Notes under the pieces: generated by a model
What the model was told of the DNA's origin: nothing
Databases searched by the model: none
Seen by the model: only the letters and a program-made list of their open reading frames with translations
Translations under genes and position numbers: made by a program
From: Ecdyonurus torrentis
Lineage: Eukaryota > Arthropoda > Insecta > Ephemeroptera > Heptageniidae
DNA length: 64,000 bases
Direction of reading: 5' to 3'
Assembly: GCA_949318235.1 (NCBI GenBank)
Contig: OX439132.1
Coordinates: 10,719,254-10,783,253, forward strand
Shown: piece after piece, positions 53,091 through 64,000 of the stretch
Layout: every line of letters starts with the position of its first letter
Numbering within the stretch: position 1 is the stretch's first letter

Positions 53091-53949
53091 AAAAATCATT
53101 ATTTATAATACAAAAATACAAAAACCTCCAACTGGGATTTCTAAACCTTGCTTCTTATAATCAAAACAATTATTTGATGTGACGTCAGAGACAACTTCAA
53201 GTTGAAATTCATATTACGTATTTACCTTATACATATACAATTCTCGATACAAATTATATTAGAAGCAATAAACTGTAGGAGCAAAAACCAGATAATAATT
53301 AACGTTAAAATTAGATTTAGAAGGATCTTTTTCATACAATTAACTTCATAAGCAAAAAGCTTCAAAATTCCAATTAACAATGTTTATCTCTGAAACTGTG
53401 TAGCTTTTTTATATTATATCATTTGTTATTTAAGCTAAAAGTTTAAATTTGATATTTCAACAAAAGTTTATTGGTAATTTTCTTCTATAGAAACTTTTTT
53501 CGTCTTTTATTCTTAAGATGTATAAGGAAAGTAAAATAAAATTATAATTTCAGTTCTTATAGCGAGAAAACATCATCATGCTATAGCTATTAAATCTTAT
53601 TTATACAATAATTTTTAGTAAAACTTTTGAAGAAAAAAGTTGCTATTATAAGTTAAAGATATATAATTTAAAGAATTACAATTTTTTATGTTATATATTT
53701 TTAATAACGTATAAAAATGAGAAAATTGGAAATAATAATTAAAAAAGTGAAAGTTTTTGTAACTTCTTTATTGTAACTTATTTATGATTATAACTTTTGA
53801 TGAAAATAATTAAATATATTTTTCGAACTGATTTTTTGTATCGTACAAAAGTTCTACATATAAGGTAGACATGAGTTTGACTTACTTTAATTGTTATTGA
53901 CTTATAAGTTGGTTATTTCTATATAGTAGAGAACGTCATCATAACAAGA

Positions 53950-53988
53950 CCCCCCCCCCTCCCCTTTTTTTTTTTTTTTTTTTTTTTT
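53950..53988. repeat. C-run and poly-T run
   Basis: CCCCCCCCC, TCCCC and then about 24 T. Confidence 0.9.
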
Positions 53989-54906
53989 GTGCTGACGGTT
54001 GCAGATAATAAATTTGTAATATAAATTTCTTTGGGTTCCTGACATCCCAAATATTAACTTAAGTATTTCCATCATTATTCAGCTTTATTTATATTTACTA
54101 TGTCACTGCTATAGTCACCTTAGACATCCTTGCGCTCGACTTCCATCTTTGAGGAATGATAAATAATTTATCCAGAATAGGAGAAACTACAATTTATATT
54201 ATTTATTTTACTAATAAAATACCTTTTTTTTATTGACATATAAAAATTTGACATAGTGATTATGTCGCAGCATAACTGAACCATTGGGCACTGGATGACT
54301 TCCGGTTTATAAGTATAAATAAATACTTATGGAATGCATATCCATTCATTAAACCCATCAAACCATGTTGATGAATAAATGTTGCTGCGAGAAAAAAAGC
54401 TCAGTTTAAAAAATTCACAGCAGTTTTTATTTAAAATGAGATATTTTTTCTATTTGTCACCAACAAATATGAAATATAGCTTCTCTGAAATAGAAGTGAT
54501 ATTAGTGTATAATATATAACAGTGCATTAGTCGTGCTAAACTATAGTTAGAGATAAAATATTGCACTGTGTAGGGTTGCTGTTGAAATGTCATCGATCAT
54601 ACATCTCCAGGATGTTCTCGTGCATGTGACATGCAAATGCATACATACAGTTCACTTCATAAAATAGAACTCATAAAGCTTTATTTGCTGCCCAGATCTA
54701 GTAACCTCATTCCAAAGAACACTCGAGTATAAATACTTGCAATTGATATTTGTCTAAGTTTTATGTCAGACTCATATAAATGAATAGCAAGAAACCATTA
54801 GTAGTTTACTAAACTTATCAAACTTTATATTAAATAAAAATTTATTATTTCATCTCATTCATATCAAATGTACCTTTTTCTCGGCTCTTAGGAAACTACT
54901 CAACTC

Positions 54907-54928
54907 AAAAAAAAAAAAAAAAAAAAAA
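54907..54928. repeat. Poly-A run
   Basis: Twenty-two A residues. Confidence 0.9.
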
Positions 54929-54998
54929 CTCTCAGACTATAGTTACTGTAACTGTCTAAAAATTGTATGTTAAAAAAAGAACGATAGGGAATTCAGTA

Positions 54999-55195
54999 TA
55001 CAGGAACAAAAATACATTACTATAGTCCTATTACAACATAGTCATATTTACAACAACAAATATTCTGCAATATTAAATAACAATTATGCTGCACAGTATA
55101 CTATATTGTTTAACTTAATTATTTATGCATTTTCAAAATAGCAATATTTTTTATATTCATTCACAAATTACGTAATTTATTTTATTCCTCTACGA
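54999..55195. mobile_element. AT-rich TACACGG-type MITE, decayed copy
   Basis: Begins TACAGGAACAAAAATACATT. It has AATAACAATTATGCTGCACA inside, and ends TTACGTAATTTATTTTATTC with CTCTACG. The order and length fit the family. Confidence 0.58.
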
Positions 55196-56408
55196 ATACG
55201 ATGAAACGATCCGACAATAGATACATGCAACCCAAATTCTATTACAATATATTATTTCTGGCAAATTATTTATAAGTGCACAAAATGATACAAATACATT
55301 TCTATATAAGAATTTTCTTTTTAATGCAAAAAAAAAAAAGCAAAAAAAAAAGCTACTAGATAAATAAATTAGGAATTAGAAAATTTTATTGGCCGTTAGA
55401 ATTCATGTTCATAGTAACATTCAAGTTATAACAAGCATTGGTCTTGCCATATTTTATTTTACAATATGACATACATATTCAAACACAAATGCAAGTCAAA
55501 GAAAAAATAATACTTCATATTTTTATACATAACTTAATAGATCATGTATATTTAAATTAATTAAAATATGCAACATGAACAAATTTTACAATAAATATTT
55601 AATCTGTATAAATTTTAATATTAAAAAAATGGTAGAATATTTATCATAGATAATAGGTAAAATGTGCATTAAGGGCTATATACCCTATCGCTGAGCCATA
55701 CAAGAAATTAAGGGCACCATGAAAACAGAGGCGTGCAACTTTAAAATAGTAGTTCTTGAGTATACATTTTCAGTGAGAGAAGAGAAGGTTACTTTATAGT
55801 TATGTACGAGTAGGTCAAGAGTGTCCCTGCTGCGAGAGAAACCAACTCCCACGAGGACTCTACTAATTGAAACTAGACTAATTAACTACTTGCTCCTCTA
55901 GGTAAACGTAACCTCTCTTGTTGAAACAAGGCAATATATGATCACGTGTTCAAAGGTATTTTTTTAATAGCAAAAATATTGTAGCTTGAATTTAAATAAA
56001 TATTATTTCTAAAAGACACTTATAGTTCTATCTCGTTTTTATATACATTGAAAATAAATTAAGTTATTTATGCTGCATATTATATGCACATATTATATCA
56101 TAAATATTGATATTATGGAATTGATAATTATATAATGATATTGATTATTTTGATGTAGTTTATGTTCAAAAAAAGGGGTTAGAACTCAATCATTCTTTTT
56201 TGTAATGCAACTGATTCAAATGATGTCTCGAAAAAGTCATTTGTGGTGAGAACTACTTCAATTTGCAATGATTTAAGTATATATCTTTGATGATTCTTAT
56301 AATTCTATAAGGAAACTATTTTTTTTAATAATTCATAATATAACGCTTTCATAATAATAATAATAATAATAATTCATAATAATGCTTTTTTTTTAACATT
56401 TATTAAAT

Positions 56409-56645
56409 AACGCAGTGGTCTGAGAAACCAAAGATCCGGGTTTGAGTCCCGGTCGAGCCGAATTCCTTTCAATGTCAGTTTACTGCTTATATAACACGGT
56501 GAAAGCCAAACCCTTTCATTTATTAATTAATTTGATGTATTACTAATTTTAAAATGACTCTATGTACTGTGTGTACCGCCAATGTAATGGGCGTAAGCCT
56601 TGTTTTTGGTTGTAAATAAATATTCATATTGTACAAAACATATCT
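56409..56645 (+). mobile_element. tRNA-derived SINE, different subfamily
   Basis: The head has an A-box-like TAACGCAGTGGTCTGAG and a T-arm/B box GGGTTTGAGTCCCGGTCGAG. The tail ends AAGCCTTGTTTTTGGTTGTA and then AATAAATATTC, a typical 3' end for SINEs copied by LINE machinery. The acceptor stem of a real tRNA is not formed, so it is read as a SINE and not as a tRNA gene. The body lacks the GTTTCCACGG block of the copies at 38185 and 48785. Confidence 0.7.
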
Positions 56646-56689
56646 CTTTTGTCGATATTTACACACGTGTACCATATTTACTATACAAT

Positions 56690-56770
56690 ATAAAAGATTA
56701 TGTGTTGATGAATAAATAATGCTGAAATTAGGCTAATACAATTATTACGTATTTATTCTTGTCCATTTAC
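56690..56770. mobile_element. Right-end fragment of an AT-rich MITE
   Basis: GTTGATGAATAAATAATGCT, AATTATTACGTATTTATTCT and TGTCCATTTACGG resemble the right end of the element at 50020. Confidence 0.45.
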
Positions 56771-58161
56771 GGATTTTTTTTCCTCTAAATATTTAAGCCT
56801 AAAAATTATGTTAACTGTTGTGAAGCTTTGGAACTAATTTATTTTTATCACGAAAAGAAGATCCACGTTCCCCTTTTGTTATTGAAATTATTAAATAAAA
56901 CGCGTATAACATGTTAATCCAATATAAATCATCATATTTTGAGCCAACGTACTGTGTCAATAAACAATTTAGTACTATACAGTAATCAATACCAATAATT
57001 TATGAATATGGTCCAGCAAAACTTCACATGAATACTTTTATATATATATATATATACCATGGTAATTGCAAAAAAGGTATTTTTTATGGAATACACACAA
57101 ATATTTTCTTCTTCTTTTTTTCTTTTTTTTTTTTTCCAACTCAATACACAGAGAGCTGACTCTGAGATTGAAAGTCATATTGTGAGTTTAGAAGTTGGAG
57201 AAAACATATTTTCAATACTTTTGAATAGAAGTAAGAATTTTACTTTTTTTTTTTTACCAATAAACTCAAAAATTCTCTTCTTTACTTGACGTCTATTTTC
57301 TTGCTTCTTTATATTATTGACAAAAATTGATATAAATATTTTATTCAACAATAAGAAGTGTCTTTTATATCAAAATGTTATTCACAATTTATTTTGTTGC
57401 CTTGTTTGTCTGTTGGTAGATAATAAACGTAAAGAAAGGTGATACTTGTAATATCTCTGGAGATTTTGTGGCGAACAACATATCATATTTTGTGTAAAAT
57501 AGTTTGTGTTCTAAAAGTGAAACAAAAAAATATGGATTTTTTGTTATAATATTATAATATGTACCCTCCACCACTCAGTAACAAACCAAATTGCAACTTT
57601 AATTGACAATTCGATTTTATTTGAAGAAATGAGTGGTACTAACTTTAAAAATTATAAAGCCTACCTAATGTTTTTACATATAAAATTACACAGGTAATAA
57701 ATTAAATTACATGCTATTTCTTGTAAATTATTACTCCAGTTATACTCGCTTCAGCTGAGTTTTCTGATGTGTTCATTTCATTGTCTTAAATTTAAGCTGA
57801 CTTTTCAATAAGAGCAAAATTAATACTAAATTGTATTCAGCATTATTTCAAGTTTCTCAAAAATTTATTGCATTGAAATGAGTGGGGGGAAAAAAAGTTG
57901 TAGAACTTTCTTCAACTTTTTTGAGTGTTTATTTTAAGAATAGAGTGACAACAAAAAGTAATATTTAATACTGCTCAAAATCGAGAAGATAAAAATTTAT
58001 CCATTTTAAATATTCTATAGCACAAGAAAATTAAATAAAGAAGGCAATCTTTAAAGAAGCTATAGCACTATAAAAATAAAATAAATTAGGTAGATATGAC
58101 AGATTTTTTTTTCTAGAGAATAGTCAATCTAAAAAGTTATAATAAGATATGGATTTGCAGG

Positions 58162-58163
<2 letters not shown>

Positions 58164-58193
<30 letters not shown>
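58164..58193. repeat. (CT)n microsatellite
   Basis: About 15 CT units. Confidence 0.93.
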
Positions 58194-58194
<1 letters not shown>

Positions 58195-58465
58195 ATATAA
58201 AATGAAAATACAATCTCGTTTTCTATAGCAAGCAGCAGTAAAGTGTAAAGATGGATGGCGTGCTTACAAGAGCAGAGCTTTGTGCTGACAGATTGTCATC
58301 AATCTAACACGCTCTGACATCTATGTCAATCGGATATGACCAGACATTTATCAATCTACATTTACATAAAGTGAAATTTTACTGTTTCACTGAAAGAGTG
58401 AAATTATGTTCATTCAATTTTTTTAGCTCTTTTTATCGTTATTAGTAATTACCAAATGAATGATT

Positions 58466-58535
58466 AAACAAACAAACAAATAAACAAATAAACAAACAAA
58501 CAAAAAACAAACAAACAAACAAACAAACAAATAAG

Positions 58536-58621
<86 letters not shown>
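58466..58621. repeat. (AAAC)n passing into (AAAT)n
   Basis: About 60 bp of AAAC units with a few AAAT, a short joining part, then more than 20 pure AAAT units. Confidence 0.95.
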
Positions 58622-58622
<1 letters not shown>

Positions 58623-60094
58623 GAAATTAACCAAATAATAATTAGATAAATAATGTAATTAAATAATTGAACACTTCAGGAACATTTCAATACCCTTGTT
58701 TTACAATATCTGACAACATCTTTTAACTTGCTACTGATTGGCTATACTCTCAACATTTTACACTAAAAACATTATCTTGTTAGAGATGTAGCAACGAGTA
58801 TCCTTGCTTGATCTTGTTACAGCAGACTTGCTATAAATTTATATATTCAATCGTAACGACAGACAATTATTTCCAGTACATTTCATCTTGCTGTAGTTGA
58901 ATCACTATTTCACTTTTTTTTCTTTTATCTACAGTTACTTTTTAACTATAAGCATAATTAATGAAAAAAAAAAAAACTATATAAGCTACACTTAAAAAAT
59001 TCTCGATACAGTACATCAAAACATAAAATATACACATTTACACTATGGTATCCTTTTTAAAATATTTAATTTCACATATATAGACTCATCATAAAATAAT
59101 ATAACTATGAATAAAAGTTTTTATTTTCATCATATGATTATTAAATAAATATACAACCACAAAATTAAAATATGTATTTGATTATGGTGCTTACTTTTTG
59201 TTCAAATGACGTATTTCAGACTGAATTTGCTTATAGCAGCTTAATTTTATTTTATACTATACATTCACAAAACTTTTAGTTATTTTATTATGTCTCCCTC
59301 TGGACTTATTAAATTCAAAAGGACAGTCTGACAGTTTATTTTTTGTTATTTTAACTTTGTCATGTGGTCAAGAGAGATAAAAAAAAAGTAACTAAAATAA
59401 TATCTCCAGGATAATCCCTAAACGTTTCAGCCTTTTTTTTACTATTTTCATACACAATAAAATAAAAAATAGTTGGCACTTATCATCATAAAAAAAAATT
59501 AATAATATAGTCAATACTAATAACATATTTTTATTCTTATATATATAAAATTACCTATGATTATTTTAATAAAGTCAGAACTATAAGATATAATTTTTTG
59601 GTTAAAATTTAAATATATTGATTTTAAATGTATATTTATCTTATATTTTGCATTTACGTTATAATTTTTTACTTCTAAAATAACCTTAACTGTTTGCAGT
59701 TTTTGATGATCTATATATATTTGAAATTAAAATATGATGTAAGAAAAATAAAGGTTAATAAGGTGACTTACTTTCCACTAGTGTGTTAAATAATTCAAAG
59801 TTTTAAAATTTCAATATTTTAGCACATCACATTTCATTTAATATTTTCGATTTCTGGTTACAAAACAGAATGTGAAGGATTAGTAATCACAATTATTAAA
59901 ATTTTAATCACTTTTTTTTTTTTTTTTTTTTTTTACGTTCCTTTAATACTAATTTTAGACTTACTATATTAGTGTTAAAAATAATTCAATAATTCAGAGT
60001 TGGATTGGATTAGTTGGCAATTTAGGTCTAGGCCCTGAATATTGGACCTGAATATTGCAAATTTTAATCCATATTATATTTTGTATCATTGCAG

Positions 60095-60225
60095 TTGGAG
60101 GATCAGCTGCATAATGTGTTGCCGCGAGTGCCGGTGCCGCTGCAAGAAGCCGCTGTACGATTACTAAGCAGAGACACACGACAACGGCCAACGGCGCAAC
60201 TTCTCTCGCTCATCAAGTATTTTAG
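60095..60225 (+). CDS. SCYL2: SCYL2 internal exon F (helices G-I, end of kinase fold)
   Basis: Exon of 131 nt, phase 0 in and phase 2 out. The acceptor is atcattgcag and the donor is TTTAG|gtaag. It encodes LEDQLHNVLPRVPVPLQEAA, then VRLLSRDTRQRPTAQLL, ending SLIKYF. RLLSRDTRQRPTA is the subdomain XI element with the conserved Arg-Pro (human LLLNVTPTVRPDA), and KYF is followed across the junction by the serine that opens the helical region. The last two bases (AG) join T of exon G to make that serine codon. Base composition is clearly richer in G and C than the flanking introns. Confidence 0.92.
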
Positions 60226-60890
60226 GTAAGAAAATCTATTTTATTTTATCTTGATTAATAGTGAAAATGTGATAAAATCATAACATTCATTCGCGTTACT
60301 TTCCTGAAGTCAAGTATTAACTTTAACACTGTGAAGATAAAGATACTATACATAAATAATATTTAGTAAAATAATTTGTTTTATGCTAATTTAAAATGAT
60401 CATATTTACCGATAAAGTAACAGTAAAAGGAATTGTTTTATCTTTAAACATGAAATGAAAATAAATTGCTCTTGTAAGGTATGATATTTCGAAACACGTG
60501 TTTACTATTTCTTTTACGTTGACTTAAAACCACTCCAATATGTCATTCTTTTGACGTTCTGTATTTCTCAAAGCTTCTTGTGTACGCTTGTAGTCGAAAT
60601 CGTATAACTGTGACGTTTGATATTTAAAGGATTTGTAGTTGAAATTGATTTTATATAAAATCTGCAATGTTCTCAGAAACCCACTGTACACACATTCTAT
60701 ACAAATAACTTTTACATACGATAATAAACTTTAATTCTTTCAAAATGAAATTCTTTTCTTTTCTTTTTTTTTTTTTTTTTCTATTCTTTTCTGGACTAAA
60801 GAAAGATTTAATAATATTTTTTGTTATTTCCCCTCTTTCTTTTAAATTTACTATATTAATCGTTACCCAAAAGCTATTATACTTTAACGT

Positions 60891-61271
60891 TTAAAGCCTT
60901 TGTCAACTTACTTTTTTATCATTTAGAGTACTATATTGATAATTTCCATACCTTATTATCCTTGATAGAGACACCACCACGTTGATTTTGTATTTATTTT
61001 CAGTTTGACTGTTATATCACGTATCTGACGTCACAATGTACCGCCGCCAATCACAGTCACCACTCTGGTCACGTGATAAATTTAAGCCCCTCCCTCACGT
61101 TCTTTACCCCTATCACGGCCCCATCTGTACATTGTGACGTCAGATACGTGATATAACAGTCAAAATGTAAATAAATACAAAATCAACGTGCTGGTTTCAT
61201 GGATAATAAGGTATGTTAATTATCAATTTAGTATTCTATATAATAAAAAAGTAAGTTGACAAGGGCTTTAA
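60891..61271. mobile_element. TTAA MITE family 2, copy 3
   Basis: 381 bp, TTAAAGCCTTTGTCAACTTA to AAGTTGACAAGGGCTTTAA, with TTAA at both ends. It is closely similar to the copy at 19128 and has TGACGTCA at 61026 and 61135, GTCACGTGATAAATTTAAG and TATCACGGCCCCATCTGTAC. The strong likeness between the two copies suggests recent activity. Confidence 0.87.
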
Positions 61272-61555
61272 ATTCTATAAAATACTATAACAGATATGAT
61301 TCCATGACATTACAGTGTAGAAAATATCATAATTATAAAAACAATTCACAAATATTTTGTATGAACAAAAAAAAGTAACAACAGCTCTTTGTTGTTACGA
61401 TAATAATTGACACTTTAAAACATGTGTTTTCCAAAATATATTATTGTATACTTTTGTTGTAAAAATTTGGTACAATTTTTAATGTTATTGTGTAAAACAT
61501 CATATATATTATATTGTACAGAATTCAAAGTTTGTAAAAAAAAAAATACAACTTA

Positions 61556-61854
61556 ACTTTAATGCATAAAAAAGCAGTAATAAGTGTTCCTTTTAAATAG
61601 GGCTTTCATGAGCAGTTAAAATACTCATCACACTCGTTATTGAAACGTTGAAACTATTGCAACAAGTTATGTTTACATACTCTACCTATAGAATAGCTTT
61701 TTTAATAAAATATACACACAAGAATTTAATAATATTTTTTACCATTTAGAAACTTGCACCAAATTTAAACTGTTATTCTTAAGAAAAAACCATGAACTGC
61801 ATTTATATGGTAAAATATATTATCAGTTATCACCGTGTGTATGTACTGTACACA
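61556..61854 (+). repeat. Dispersed repeat joined to a family 1 MITE, copy 2
   Basis: The counterpart of 8162-8454. It carries TTTTAAATAGGGCTTTC, GAGCAGTTAAAATACTCATC, GTTATGTTTACATACTCTAC and ACCATTTAGAAACTTGCACC, then a TGTGTATGTACTGTA block just before the MITE. Confidence 0.78.
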
Positions 61855-62206
61855 CTACAGCCATAGACCACGTAAAACCACATGCGCTTTTTAATGATTA
61901 AACACAAAAAGGGATCTCCAAAACTGATGACAATTTTTTACCAGAATGTAACTGTGGCCCTACAAGAGAGAGTGAAAATGCTGTAAAGTATGCTATTTGA
62001 GAGACTATTTCTGTTTCTAACCTCAGAAACATGCAAAAATTAATAGAAAAATGTTGTGCGGGTTACATAAATTGAAATTTTCTGATCACTGCCACGGCGC
62101 TACAGGTTTTGACTGTTTTGAGACAAACTAATGTTATTTATGAAAGTCCCATTTAAAGTGTTTTGTGATGTAAATGCTAATGTTATCTTCTGATCTATTC
62201 TTTTAA
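61855..62206 (+). mobile_element. TTAA-flanked MITE family 1, copy 6
   Basis: The left end has decayed to CTACAGCCATAGACCACGTA, and the right end TCTATTCTTTTAA keeps TTAA. At 352 bp it ends about 90 bp before exon G. The TGACGTCA core is lost (CTAACCTCAGAAACATG). Confidence 0.8.
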
Positions 62207-62299
62207 GTAATCATAGAATAATCTTTGCTTCTGTTAGCATTTTTTCTTCTTAATTTCTGTTTTAGATAATAATAAATATGTTTATTTTTTTGTTCACAG

Positions 62300-62414
62300 T
62301 GATTCGTCTGTGCACGCTTTGCAATTTCTCGATGTGATCAACATGAAAGATCCCACTCAGAAAGCTCATTTCTACAGAAATACGCTCAAAGAAGTCTTGC
62401 CCTATATCCCTAGG
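62300..62414 (+). CDS. SCYL2: SCYL2 internal exon G (start of post-kinase helical region)
   Basis: Exon of 115 nt, phase 2 in and phase 0 out. The acceptor is tgttcacag and the donor is AGG|gtaagt. It encodes SDSSVHALQFLDVINMKDPT and ends LKEVLPYIPR. Human SCYL2 has AVTLQYFDTLFQRDNLQKSQFF and LPKVLPKLPKR here, the linker from the kinase domain into the HEAT-like solenoid. The next expected exon (VIVQRILPCL in the human protein) is not found in the 1.6 kb left, so the gene continues beyond the window. Confidence 0.91.
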
Positions 62415-62569
62415 GTAAGTTTAACCTTATTTTATATATATATTATGAAAACAAAATTGTATATCTGCAAGGCATAAAAACAAAAGAAAATATTATATAA
62501 AGTTTCAAGTAAGTAGCTTTAAGCGTGAATATCTTCATTTAATTAAATATTTTCTTTAGTGTGCGTGTG

Positions 62570-62625
<56 letters not shown>

Positions 62626-64000
62626 TTATTTTTATATAATGTGATATTCTAAAAGGGGAGATATGATATATAAAAGTTAATTACTTATGACATGAACTGT
62701 TGAATGTGTTTAATGACAGCCTCAAACTTGTTGCATACGTCGAGGGTGTTAATAATAATAATACCGTAATACGCCAGTATAATATACAGTAAAGTTATGT
62801 GTGGCAAGTCATGAACTTAATCGTTACTCATTGAATTATAAATGCATTATTATCAATGTCCGTTCATATAGATATAAGTTCTAAAATGACAAATTGAGAG
62901 TGTGCCTTTGTATAGCAACAAATTATATATTAGTAATTTAGTAACAAAGTAAATTTTAGTAACTTGTTAACTTTCTAGGTACTTTCAAGAAACTAATGTA
63001 ATAAGTTTCTTATTGTTGGGGTAAAAAGTCTAATTACAGCCACTAAGTTTTCTAGGGTTCATGACATAGTTTTTTTTTTATCTGATGTAAGGTCTTTTTA
63101 CGAGAAAATTGTTTTCTATTAGCATATGGAAATAACATGTATTTAAATGGAGTGAAATCTCTATCTAATTGCATTATATGGCTATATGCCAATATAAATG
63201 TAAAATTTTAGTAAAAAGACTGTACCCTACTAGGTACTGGGATAAAATATTTTTGCATTTAAGTACAAGTGTAGTACTAGCTTTGCTCATAAGAAAAAAA
63301 ATTGCAAATTTTGCGTTAGTTTTTGAATATTGCTCTTTATTTATCGTGTATACAATGGTATTGAGTATTATACAAAAAAAAAGATACAATGATATTATAT
63401 TTTTTTACATTGAAAGCAAAATGAAGATATTTAACTTACTTGCGTATAAATAAAGATATTCCGAAGGAGATGATTACCTTCCTCACTTTTACGTTATTTT
63501 AATCTGGGTTCTCTATGTTATATATTATTGCTGTTGATGCTTTTATTTTAACTAGACATTGGTTTTGCTATTAGAATAAAAAATCATTATAATGTATGGT
63601 TTGTTTATTGTTGAGGTTAGATGAAAAAGTGGGCTAGACATGTAGTCAGACCAAAACCTCAACCTCTCTATTTTTTTCTTAATATAGACAATTATTTAAT
63701 TTACTCTTTACAATTTCATATTTTACTTTAAAAATACTTTTATCCTCACAAAAGTATAAATATAGAAAAAAAACTAGTAAGCTATTTCAAAGGGTTAACT
63801 TCTTTAGCCTTTTATTTATCATTTTGTATTTTGTTGAAACGTATAATTTCTCTGTCACTATTATTTATTATGGAAATGAGAAAAGAAAATTTAATTATAA
63901 AAGAGAATAATTAATTGTTTTAGTAAAGGTGTATAGTGCATATTGATAATTGCGAAATCGATCGAAAATAGAATACGATACACAAAGCACTCATTTTACA
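62415..64000 (+). other. SCYL2: Start of the next SCYL2 intron
   Basis: Begins gtaagt. It contains an (AT)n array and AT-rich unique sequence to the window end. No further exon was recognised. The overlapping frames at 63169-63453 on both strands have no homology that I know. Confidence 0.8.
62573..62621. repeat. (AT)n microsatellite
   Basis: About 24 units, 160 bp after exon G. Confidence 0.95.

Larger units (their letters stand above)
52609..60094 (+). other. SCYL2: SCYL2 intron, 7.5 kb, phase 0
   Basis: Begins gtaagt and ends ttgcag. It holds a family 2 element at 52735, an AT-rich element at 54999, a tRNA-derived SINE at 56409 and the AAAC/AAAT array at 58466. Blocks 53100-53940, 54000-54900 and 58700-60094 show nothing else that I can support. 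Confidence 0.82.
60226..62299 (+). other. SCYL2: SCYL2 intron, 2.1 kb, phase 2
   Basis: Begins gtaaga and ends tgttcacag. About half of it is mobile DNA (60891-61271 and 61556-62206). The remainder is plain AT-rich sequence. Confidence 0.87.

Noticed and set aside
56409..56480. Possible tRNA gene
   Set aside because: A and B boxes are present, but no acceptor stem can be formed and the sequence continues into a SINE tail.
58466..58621. CRISPR-like regular array
   Set aside because: A simple tetranucleotide repeat without spacers, in an intron-containing animal gene.
63169..63453. Overlapping frames on both strands near the window end
   Set aside because: AT-rich composition, no recognisable motif, and within the intron after exon G.

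Overview
This is an AT-rich animal nuclear window with long introns, probably from an arthropod and most likely an insect. It carries one recognisable protein-coding gene, on the plus strand: the middle of SCYL2 (SCY1-like pseudokinase 2, also called CVAK104). Seven internal exons (11816-11950, 12454-12627, 33691-33811, 49341-49436, 52463-52608, 60095-60225, 62300-62414) join into one uninterrupted frame of 918 nt, or 306 codons. Every visible intron is GT-AG, and the intron phases are 0, 0, 1, 1, 0 and 2. The start codon, first exon(s) and promoter lie before the window, and the C-terminal HEAT-like and clathrin/AP2-binding exons lie after it.

The encoded part runs from the beta-3 strand of the kinase fold to the start of the post-kinase helical region. 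It shows the family's pseudokinase substitutions: no VAIK lysine, HRN instead of HRD, and GLE instead of DFG. The APE motif and the SDxxSLG element are kept. The arthropod assignment rests on how the SCYL2 fragment reads, the genome style, and SINE relics of a type I associate with insects. It cannot be refined to species by eye.

The rest is intron or upstream sequence dominated by mobile and simple repeats. There are (1) a roughly 2.7 kb foldback element at 1041-3778 and a partial relative at 352-900; (2) three families of short non-autonomous elements flanked by TTAA, with 6, 3 and 3 copies, all sharing TTAAAG.../...CTTTAA ends and nearly all carrying the 8-mer TGACGTCA; (3) a family of about 200 bp AT-rich elements with TACACGGA ends; (4) tRNA-derived SINEs at 38185, 48785 and 56409 and a minus-strand SINE relic at 16015; and (5) very long (GA)n, (AT)n and (AAAY)n arrays. 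A 200-base N gap at 46171-46370 is flanked by the same 7-mer on both sides and may be an artificial join.

Layout: 1-11815, upstream or first-intron sequence with the foldback element; 11816-12627, two exons 503 bp apart; 12628-33690, a 21 kb intron; 33812-49340, a 15.5 kb intron holding the palindromic elements, the SINEs and the gap; 49437-62414, four exons split by introns of 3.0, 7.5 and 2.1 kb; 62415-64000, the next intron. I found no second gene, functional RNA gene, CRISPR array or transposase-coding element that I could support. The remaining open frames are short and are best read as shadows or chance.
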